This document shows, one piece after another, positions 1 through 5,298 of a stretch of 12,490 nucleotides of DNA. A model generated the notes under the pieces. The model searched no databases and had not been told where the DNA came from. It worked only from the letters and a program-made list of their open reading frames with translations. The position numbers were made by a program, and so were the translations under genes. The first letter of the stretch is position 1, and each line of letters opens with the position of its first letter. This DNA is from Treponema sp. (GTDB lineage Bacteria; Spirochaetota; Spirochaetia; Treponematales; Breznakiellaceae): positions 1-12,490 of the forward strand of contig JAIROH010000134.1 of assembly GCA_031257595.1 (NCBI GenBank), read 5' to 3'.

Positions 1-121
1 ACTGTGCGCAAAAGCGCACTTTTGAAACCGGCTTTTGTACTTTTTCAGGCCCTCCGGGCCTTACAAAAGTACTTTTTTATTGGTAGTGATTTCAAAATTT
101 CAATTTTGAAATCACCTCATT
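1..121. repeat. 121-bp structured repeat, copy 1
   Basis: Positions 1-121 match 1505-1625 with only two differences that I can see: position 4 (g versus a) and position 55 (c versus a). Position 55 lies in the loop of an AGGCCC/GGGCCT hairpin, so pairing is untouched. The unit contains several palindromes: GTGCGC-aaaa-GCGCAC at 4-19, the AGGCCC hairpin nested within GTACTTTT/AAAAGTAC arms, and a 14-bp inverted repeat with a 2-nt spacer at 86-115. The stop codon of the PIN toxin gene lies inside the repeat at 112-114. The left edge is cut by the window, so full length is unknown. It could be a small non-autonomous mobile repeat or a cassette-associated recombination site. The repeat and its folding are visible; its role is inferred. 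Confidence 0.9.
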
Positions 122-546
122 TCTTTTATTTTTAAATATTGAGATGGAGTATATACTTTTATTGTTGATTTTTTATAGTCTTCTATGTTCCGTGTAATTA
201 TATAATCCATTTTATTTTCTACCGCCGTAAAATATTGTACCGCATCTTCAAAATCATTGAATCCTGACTCTAACGCTTTTTGTATAATTTTATCATCAAC
301 ATTTAACACGGTCAATATTAGCCTTAATTTTTTCAGAAAATTTATTGATGTGTTATGATCTTTCAACTTTTTCTGTATGTAATATGTATTTGTAAAAATG
401 ACAGTAGATGTATATCCCTTGTACTCATCCGCTTCTACAAGATTTATTAATTTTATTGCATCATTTACGTCATTTTTTAATAATTCATCTCGTCGAATAG
501 AAACATCCAAAATAATATCATTATCAAAGAAAAGTTTTTCTTTCAT
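112..546 (-). CDS. PIN-domain toxin of a type II toxin-antitoxin pair (VapC-like)
   Basis: This 144-residue protein has the size and layout of a PIN-domain ribonuclease. The N-terminal strand carries an acidic pair (FFDNDIILD, D8 and D10), the middle carries the conserved acidic stretch NDFEDAVQ (D98, E100, D101), and the C-terminal part carries D114 and TRNIEDY (N120, D123). These acidic residues are the ones PIN domains use to bind the metal for RNA cleavage. Spacing and the TPSQYL ending resemble the PIN_3 group. The gene overlaps the antitoxin stop by ATGA, so the pair is probably translationally coupled. The last two codons and the stop lie in the 121-bp repeat, but the PIN fold looks complete, so the repeat sits just behind an intact gene. 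The RNA target cannot be told from sequence. Confidence 0.85.
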   Translation of the reverse strand: MKEKLFFDNDIILDVSIRRDELLKNDVNDAIKLINLVEADEYKGYTSTVIFTNTYYIQKKLKDHNTSINFLKKLRLILTVLNVDDKIIQKALESGFNDFEDAVQYFTAVENKMDYIITRNIEDYKKSTIKVYTPSQYLKIKEMR

Positions 547-797
547 ATATATTTTTCCATCAGTGCGTCAGTTAAAATTTCTTTATACCCTGTGTTCTTA
601 TTCACTTTAATTATTCCCACTAATTCTTTGGTTATTGGACCCAAGGTATTATATTCAACTTTTTTATCCACCGATAAAGATATTGAAGACAAATATTCTT
701 CAACCAATTTTGAAACGCTTCTTTTTTGATTTTTAGCGTATTTTTTAGCGTTTTCTATTACGTTTTGGTCAATACTTAACGTTAATTTTGTATACAT
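543..797 (-). CDS. Antitoxin of the PIN toxin pair (DUF6364-like, ribbon-helix-helix type)
   Basis: The product begins MYTKLTLSIDQNVIENAKKY, a short strand followed by an amphipathic helix, and continues with KRSVSKLVEEYL. This is the usual pattern of small ribbon-helix-helix antitoxins and resembles the DUF6364 family found beside PIN toxins. The C-terminal half (residues 40-84, ending LTDALMEKY) would bind and block the toxin. I chose the ATG at 797: AGGAG at 804-808 lies directly against the alternative ATG at 803 but is well spaced from 797, which gives 84 residues. It precedes the toxin gene and overlaps it by four bases. A consensus promoter with an inverted repeat lies directly upstream, which fits autorepression. 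Confidence 0.82.
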   Translation of the reverse strand: MYTKLTLSIDQNVIENAKKYAKNQKRSVSKLVEEYLSSISLSVDKKVEYNTLGPITKELVGIIKVNKNTGYKEILTDALMEKYI

Positions 798-803
798 AAA
801 CAT

Positions 804-844
804 CTCCTACGTGATAATATAAGATATATTTTACGTATTGTCAA
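804..844 (-). promoter_or_regulatory. Promoter, operator and ribosome binding site of the toxin-antitoxin operon
   Basis: On the minus strand a perfect -35 box TTGACA (839-844) is separated by 17 bases from a -10 box TATATT (816-821). AGGAG follows at 804-808, seven bases before the chosen antitoxin start. The -10 region and spacer lie in an inverted repeat: TACGT (808-812) and ACGTA (833-837) enclose AATATA (816-821) and TATATT (825-830). A ribbon-helix-helix antitoxin bound there would block polymerase. Boxes and symmetry are seen directly; autoregulation is inferred from how such modules usually work. Confidence 0.75.
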
Positions 845-891
845 TAAGTTTTTAATTTTTTTCAGAATTTTTTGGGCAATGTCGCATAACG

Positions 892-1078
892 TTTCGGTTG
901 TATGGAAACCGCTTGCGCGGTAATCAGAAAGTGGGAATGGATCGTGGCAGAATGACCTAGGAGCCTGTTGCACTTGTGGATATTTTTGCATACTTATGCA
1001 AAAATATCCCGGTTTAAGGGCTCCTTTGGCAGTTTGCGAGGGACCACCAGGCCCCGAAGCGCATACAGACCTGACGTT
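892..1078. other. Hairpin-rich gene-free stretch, possible cassette recombination site
   Basis: No convincing gene lies between the toxin-antitoxin promoter and the ORF ending at 1094. The stretch is GC-richer than its surroundings and strongly structured. It has a perfect 15-bp hairpin at 978-1009 (arms GGATATTTTTGCATA, loop ct), enclosed by AGGAGCC (959-965) and GGCTCCT (1019-1025), and a small ACCGC-ttgc-GCGGT hairpin at 908-921. It is bounded by GTTATGCG on the minus strand (892-899), which resembles an integron core site (GTTRRRY) only loosely. TTCGG/CCGAA arms occur near its two ends. No clean partner core site (GCATAAC on the minus strand) was found, so an attC identity is speculative. 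A structured RNA or a mobile-element remnant are alternatives. Confidence 0.35.
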
Positions 1079-1093
1079 TGTTTTTTATATTTA

Positions 1094-1495
1094 TTACCTA
1101 ATCAGTATGATAAGCATCATCAATAGGCTAATGAAAGGTTTATAACCATTGTTTATATAATACCACTGTCTTTTAAAAAATATGATTTTTTTGATATTTT
1201 TAATATTCCCACCTTTTAATTGAACATCAAAATTTACTTGTAGCGTATAATCATAACTATAAAGAAGTGAATTATAATATCTCAAATAATATGCCTCCAT
1301 ATACATATCATCTTCATTTATATTTGCAGTAGGGAATATAATATTATATTCATCAAATAAATTTTTATTTATATATGTACCGTCCTCATTTATAAAGTCA
1401 TAAAAAGATTCCGTTATTTGCTTTGTACTATCCATAATTTGTTCATCATATTTATTATATCTTTTTGTTACCCATATATTATGAGCCGGTTTCAA
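1094..1495 (-). CDS. Hypothetical protein with C-terminal hydrophobic segment, possibly 5'-truncated
   Basis: I do not recognise this 133-residue ORF. It is rich in Tyr, Asn, Asp and Ile and ends in a hydrophobic stretch (residues about 117-133, with SLLMMLIILIR) that could be a tail anchor. The reading frame opens with TTG at 1495 with no ribosome binding site. An in-frame stop (TAA at 1502-1504) lies just upstream and the 121-bp repeat starts at 1505. The first in-frame ATG is residue 21 (1435), also without a clear ribosome site. The lack of a good start next to a repeat suggests either a cassette gene with an unusual start or the 3' remainder of a longer gene. The base composition matches the AT-rich island. 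Confidence 0.45.
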   Translation of the reverse strand: MKPAHNIWVTKRYNKYDEQIMDSTKQITESFYDFINEDGTYINKNLFDEYNIIFPTANINEDDMYMEAYYLRYYNSLLYSYDYTLQVNFDVQLKGGNIKNIKKIIFFKRQWYYINNGYKPFISLLMMLIILIR

Positions 1496-1504
1496 AATTA
1501 ATTA

Positions 1505-1625
1505 ACTATGCGCAAAAGCGCACTTTTGAAACCGGCTTTTGTACTTTTTCAGGCCCTCAGGGCCTTACAAAAGTACTTTTTTATTGGTAGTGATTTCAAA
1601 ATTTCAATTTTGAAATCACCTCATT
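1505..1625. repeat. 121-bp structured repeat, copy 2
   Basis: This is the second copy of the repeat at 1-121, identical except at 1508 and 1559. It keeps the TGCGC-aaaa-GCGCA hairpin (1509-1522), the GGCCC/GGGCC hairpin with an altered loop base, and the 14-bp inverted repeat at 1590-1619. An additional inverted match is visible in this context: GCCGGTTTCAAAA (1484-1499 region) faces TTTTGAAACCGGC just inside the repeat. The minus-strand ORF 1596-1817 reads into the repeat and stops there, and the ORF 1094-1495 opens about ten bases beyond its other edge. Thus both copies follow the 3' end of a minus-strand ORF. Confidence 0.9.
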
Positions 1626-1817
1626 ATGTAAAATTATTCTATCAACAGTATTTAGGTCAATATAAAAATGTAATCCTTTTCCAGTAACATCAGTAATGAA
1701 GATACCCTCTTTTTTAAATTTGTATTCAAGAATTGGATAACTTGAAATATCAGTAAAAATATTAATTGGAAAAAATAATACAAATAAAACAATTATTACT
1801 TTCCATCTGGTTTTCAT
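1596..1817 (-). CDS. Small hypothetical membrane or secreted protein, 3' end formed by the repeat
   Basis: This 73-residue ORF starts with ATG at 1817. Residues 5-22 (WKVIIVLFVLFFPINIF) form a hydrophobic segment after a basic MKTRWK start, so it is either an uncleaved membrane anchor or a signal peptide. The rest shows no family I recognise. The last nine or so codons (NEVISKLKF) and the stop are encoded by the 121-bp repeat, so the native C-terminus may have been replaced when the repeat arrived. The ribosome binding site is poor. It is probably a short cassette gene or a truncated one, and whether it is expressed is unclear. Confidence 0.4.
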   Translation of the reverse strand: MKTRWKVIIVLFVLFFPINIFTDISSYPILEYKFKKEGIFITDVTGKGLHFYIDLNTVDRIILHNEVISKLKF

Positions 1818-1933
1818 ACCACTATATTCTCATGAAAGTATATCTATGTCAATATCTATATCGAGGTTTTAAGTTTATTACAAATGTGTACACAAATGGC
1901 GCATAACCATATGTATATGATCATGTAGTGCTT

Positions 1934-1955
1934 ACAGGCCCTACCGGGCTTTTTT
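1934..1955 (+). terminator. Terminator-like hairpin at the island boundary
   Basis: A GCCC-tacc-GGGC hairpin is followed by six to seven T on the plus strand, the form of an intrinsic terminator. Its orientation is odd because all neighbouring genes (TatD at 1966 and the island genes) read on the minus strand, where the hairpin is preceded by an A-run and followed by no T-run. The same GGCCC-N3-GGGCC core occurs in both 121-bp repeats, so it may instead be a remnant of that element family. Confidence 0.35.
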
Positions 1956-1965
1956 AACAGCGCGT

Positions 1966-2817
1966 TCAGTCTCCAAACACCCGGAAAAAAGCCGCCGTGC
2001 TGCTCCGCTCAAGTTCCGGGGCGATGAACGCCGTATCGGCGCTCATCGCCCCGGCCGTTCCCGCGTCCTGACCGCCGCGGATTGCCGCGGCTGCCAGGAT
2101 CACGGCGGGAAGGTCATCAAACGACGAATGGCGCTTTCCCCGCAGCGGCTGAAAAGGGGCGTCGGTTTCAAAGAGGAGCCTTTCCGCGGGGAAAGCGGCG
2201 CAGGAACGGATCGCGTTTTTGTGGTTCAGCATGATTGTCGTACCGAAAGAAAAAAAGGCGTTTATCCCCCGGCGCAGAAAGGAAAAGCCTTCGTCGGGGC
2301 TTCCCGGCCAGGAATGAAACACGACGGCGGGGAGCTTTTTTAAGGCTCCGGCATGGGGAAAGACCTTGTGCATGGCCCTGCGGACATGGAGTACCAGGGG
2401 AAGGCCATATTGCAGGGCGATATCGAGGTGGACGGCAAAAAGCTCCTCCTGTTCCGTTTCCGTCGCGCGGTAGCCTGAGTCAAAAAGGTCGAAGCCTGTC
2501 TCGCCGACAGCCGCAAGTTCTCCCGCGGCGGCGTATTCGGCAAGGGCGGCAACGGAGGCCCGGATTACGGCATCGGGACCGGGGACTGCGGCTTCGTCCG
2601 CGAGGCTCCGCGGCGCCTGGGGGTGAACGGCAAAGCACAGGAAAACAGGCGGCGCCCCTTCCCGCAGCGCGTCGGCGGCCAGCTTCCGGTGAAACGCGAA
2701 TTCTTCCCTGTTCCAGGCGCTTGCCGCGGCGGCGACGCCAAGACGGCGGCGGGCCTTTTCCGCTTCCGGATCCAGTTCGAGCAGATTCTTCAGATGGACA
2801 TGGGCGTCACAGGGCAT
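1966..2817 (-). CDS. TatD-family metal-dependent hydrolase
   Basis: This 283-residue protein carries the metal-binding set of TatD hydrolases, a TIM-barrel amidohydrolase group. It has DAHVHL at the N-terminus (D4, H6, H8), GETGFD (E106), VLHVRRA (H144), VVFHSWPG (H168) and FETDAPFQPL (D219). TatD enzymes are nucleases or phosphoesterases; the precise substrate cannot be deduced. All expected metal ligands are present and the length is usual for the family (about 255-285). The ATG at 2817 is supported by AAGGA four bases upstream on the minus strand and by the catalytic DAHVHL directly after it. It is divergent from the lipoprotein operon that begins at 2872, so the 54 bases between them must hold both promoters. 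It is the first GC-rich gene after the AT-rich island. Confidence 0.88.
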   Translation of the reverse strand: MPCDAHVHLKNLLELDPEAEKARRRLGVAAAASAWNREEFAFHRKLAADALREGAPPVFLCFAVHPQAPRSLADEAAVPGPDAVIRASVAALAEYAAAGELAAVGETGFDLFDSGYRATETEQEELFAVHLDIALQYGLPLVLHVRRAMHKVFPHAGALKKLPAVVFHSWPGSPDEGFSFLRRGINAFFSFGTTIMLNHKNAIRSCAAFPAERLLFETDAPFQPLRGKRHSSFDDLPAVILAAAAIRGGQDAGTAGAMSADTAFIAPELERSSTAAFFRVFGD

Positions 2818-2871
2818 GGAATCCTTCTTTTTTCTATGATATGATAATCGTGTACGATAAGGAAGAGATCG

Positions 2872-3906
2872 GTGAAATATTCATTTTTAAAAACCAGTAC
2901 ACACGCGCCGTTTGCGGGACTCTTGGTTTTGTTGTTTCTTCTGGGCGGCTGTGGTTCTTCCGGCGTTAATTTCAGCGATGGCCGTTTCGGTTTTCTCGCG
3001 GTTGACGAATCTCCGCCCGGCGCGGCGAAAATCCGGCTAAGTCTTGTTGACTATGGAGACGGTAAAGCGGTCAGGGCGGACATGGCGGGGGCCGGAGCGC
3101 CGTATATCGTCATTGACGCCTCAAGTCTGCTGGGAAAGAAAGCCGCCGGACTGCGGGTTATGGAAATGACCCTGGCCCTTGAGCGGGAAGACGGGGAATT
3201 TTACGCGGCGTCGGGAGAAATTCGGGCCTACAGCGGAAAGGAACGTTCCGAATCGTCCGACAGCTGGTCCGTATATCTTCCCGAAAAAAACCCCAATACG
3301 GCAAGGGCCGTTCTCGAAGACGGCGAATACTTTATACCCGGAGCGGACAATTTCTTTATCCTTACCCGAAAAGTCGACAACGCGCTGGAAGCGGGAAAAG
3401 ACCCCTCGAGTTTTATTATCGCCGCCATCCGTTTTTTCGACGCCGCCGGAAATGAAATGGGGGTGAATTCCCGCGCCGTTTTCCGGGCGCCGGAAGGTTT
3501 CGGCCAAAGGGATCTTTCAAACCTCGCGGCCGTCGGCGAGGAATATGTCCTGGAAAAGTCGAACGGTTCTTCCAGAGACTGGGGCCAGGCCGTCGCCCTC
3601 GACACGCTTAAAAACGGCGGAAGCCTTGATCCTTCCCTCTTCGCGGGAAACGCCGCGGTGATGGTATACTACAGTTCCGCCAGCCCCCCGGAACTGATAC
3701 TGCAAAGCTGGACCGGCGGAGCGGGATGGGCCAAGGTCGCTCCGTTGGCGGTAAACGATTCGGCTTCCTGCGCCCAGTATGCCCTGGACGATATGGCGGA
3801 AGCTTTCGGTACGCCTGACTTTGCCGCGTACCTCGACAAATTCTACGTGGGCGATACCGGCGCCGATCTTAAAGTATACGCGGTAAGCGTCGCGTCTTTG
3901 CAATAG
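2872..3906 (+). CDS. Unrecognised exported lipoprotein, first gene of the sensory operon
   Basis: This 344-residue protein starts with GTG at 2872, preceded by AAGGAAGAG at 2859-2867. The N-terminus is a lipoprotein signal: basic start, hydrophobic residues 15-24 and lipobox LGGC with the lipidated cysteine at C27. The mature part has alternating strand-like segments with many Gly, Ala, Asp and Ser, such as residues 76-83 (APYIVIDA) and 258-265 (AAVMVYYS), which suggests a beta-rich extracellular domain. I cannot name a family. Its stop TAG is part of the ribosome binding site (AGGAG) of the solute-binding protein nine bases on, so the two are tightly co-expressed. It may help capture or present the ligand sensed by the kinase two genes downstream; this rests only on context. 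Confidence 0.72.
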   Translation: MKYSFLKTSTHAPFAGLLVLLFLLGGCGSSGVNFSDGRFGFLAVDESPPGAAKIRLSLVDYGDGKAVRADMAGAGAPYIVIDASSLLGKKAAGLRVMEMTLALEREDGEFYAASGEIRAYSGKERSESSDSWSVYLPEKNPNTARAVLEDGEYFIPGADNFFILTRKVDNALEAGKDPSSFIIAAIRFFDAAGNEMGVNSRAVFRAPEGFGQRDLSNLAAVGEEYVLEKSNGSSRDWGQAVALDTLKNGGSLDPSLFAGNAAVMVYYSSASPPELILQSWTGGAGWAKVAPLAVNDSASCAQYALDDMAEAFGTPDFAAYLDKFYVGDTGADLKVYAVSVASLQ

Positions 3907-3915
3907 GAGCCGGGC

Positions 3916-5298
3916 ATGAAAAAAAAGACACGCCGTTTTGTTTTGTTCTGTTTCGTTTTGTTCTACTTCGTTCTGTTCCTGTTGTGCGGGGGCTGTAAAA
4001 ACCGGGCAAGCGTTCCGGAGACACCGCCTTCCGCGGCGCGGCCTTCAACGGCAAAATATACCGAAGACGGCAGGCGTATCATCACGCTGGGAACATGGTA
4101 CGACCGTTACTACATGAGCAGGCATCAAAAAATAGAGGATGATCCCAAAATGGCGTTTCCCGTAACGGCCCGGCTCAGGCTGGAACGGATCAGGTATATC
4201 GAGGAAAAGTACAACGTCGTCTTTAATTCGGTAAACCTTACCTTTGACGGAGTGCAGGAAAGCATTGAAACGTCGATTCCGGACGGAAGTCCCGACGCGG
4301 ATATCTACGAAGTGGACCTTCAGTTCGGCATTCCCGCCGTCCTTAACGGCTATGCCGTTTCGCTTGAAGAAATGGGGCTTGGGGGAACCGACGTGCTTGC
4401 CGATCAGCGGATCATGAAATACCTCGCCCTTACCGGGCAGCGGGAGGAATTTCTTTTTGCCCCTTCGGTTTCGGGCGGCACAAGCGCTTATGTACTTGCC
4501 TTTAACGCGGACATGATCCGCGCGGCGGGACTTCCCAATCCCCAGGATCTGTGGGACAGGGGAGAATGGACATGGGACAGGTGGCGCGAATACCTTAAAG
4601 TCCTTACCAGGCGCAGTAATGACGAAAGGCCGAGCATTTACGGTTTTTCCGGCTACTGGACGGATCTTTTGACCAACCTGCTTTTTTCAAACAACGCGGG
4701 CATCGCAAGGGGCGTCCGTGAAGAGTTGTCGGATCCGAAAACCATGGAAGTTCTCGCCTTTATTTACGACATATACAATACCGACAAAAGCGCCCGGCCC
4801 TGGGATCCCTCCAACTGGGAAATCAACAACCGCCTCTATGCCGAAGGGCTTTCCGGATTCTGGATCGGCGCGGACTGGATCTTCGACGAACAGGGAGGAA
4901 AGGATCTGCCGTTTGAAATCGGCGTGGCGCCCTGGCCCGTAGGCCCGCGGGGAAACAGGGAGACCAACCGCCAGAGCCGTCCCCAAAACAACTGGTACTT
5001 TATTCCGCGCGGGGTTGAAAATCCCCGCCTTGTCTACGATGTTTTTTTTGACTGGGTAAACTGGTTTGACGGCGACACGGAAGTTTCCGAAGAACACTGG
5101 TCCAGAAACCAGTACATGAACGACAGAAATTACGCGTATGCCGTCATGATGGCGTCAAGGCCCGGATTCGACATGTGGGACAGCCTTGGAACAGGCTTTA
5201 ATTTGCTGCCGCTTATAACAGGCAAAGCGCTTCCCGAAGAGATGGTAGAAGAATATGCGTCACAATACCAGGCCGCGCTTGATGCGTTTTTCAAGTAA
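3916..5298 (+). CDS. Extracellular solute-binding lipoprotein (ABC family 1, sugar-type), orphan
   Basis: This 460-residue protein has a lipoprotein signal (hydrophobic residues 8-23, lipobox CGGC, C27) and the features of family-1 solute-binding proteins. These include IITLGTWYDRYY at the first mature strand, an ADIYEVDLQFGIPAVL segment near 125-140, VLAFNADMIRAAGLPNPQDLW near 195-215, which is the usual hinge-side motif, and GEWTWDRWREYLKVL. The length fits. ATG at 3916 has AGGAG at 3905-3909. No permease or ATPase gene lies in the window; the next gene, overlapping its 3' end, is a sensor kinase. It may therefore serve a transporter encoded elsewhere, or present a ligand to the kinase. The signal-peptide DNA has three near-identical 15-bp units (3940-3984). 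Confidence 0.85.
   Translation: MKKKTRRFVLFCFVLFYFVLFLLCGGCKNRASVPETPPSAARPSTAKYTEDGRRIITLGTWYDRYYMSRHQKIEDDPKMAFPVTARLRLERIRYIEEKYNVVFNSVNLTFDGVQESIETSIPDGSPDADIYEVDLQFGIPAVLNGYAVSLEEMGLGGTDVLADQRIMKYLALTGQREEFLFAPSVSGGTSAYVLAFNADMIRAAGLPNPQDLWDRGEWTWDRWREYLKVLTRRSNDERPSIYGFSGYWTDLLTNLLFSNNAGIARGVREELSDPKTMEVLAFIYDIYNTDKSARPWDPSNWEINNRLYAEGLSGFWIGADWIFDEQGGKDLPFEIGVAPWPVGPRGNRETNRQSRPQNNWYFIPRGVENPRLVYDVFFDWVNWFDGDTEVSEEHWSRNQYMNDRNYAYAVMMASRPGFDMWDSLGTGFNLLPLITGKALPEEMVEEYASQYQAALDAFFK
3940..3984 (+). repeat. Three 15-bp tandem units in the signal peptide of the binding protein
   Basis: GTTTTGTTCTGTTTC, GTTTTGTTCTACTTC and GTTCTGTTCCTGTTG follow each other in frame and encode VLFCF, VLFYF and VLFLL, the core of the signal peptide. 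Units one and two differ at two bases. Such an array can gain or lose five residues by slippage without a frameshift, changing the length of the hydrophobic segment and possibly export efficiency. The repeat is seen directly; the consequence is inferred. Confidence 0.75.

Noticed and set aside
782..991. 69-residue minus-strand ORF across the toxin-antitoxin promoter
   Set aside because: It runs through the promoter, the operator and half of the 978-1009 hairpin, and overlaps the start of the antitoxin gene. Treated as a chance frame.
1..1960. CRISPR array
   Set aside because: Only two long repeats 1.5 kb apart with genes between them; there are no short regular repeats or spacers.
2235..2969. 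244-residue plus-strand ORF opposite tatD
   Set aside because: Arg/Pro-rich shadow of a GC-rich gene; the minus strand carries the full TatD metal-ligand set.
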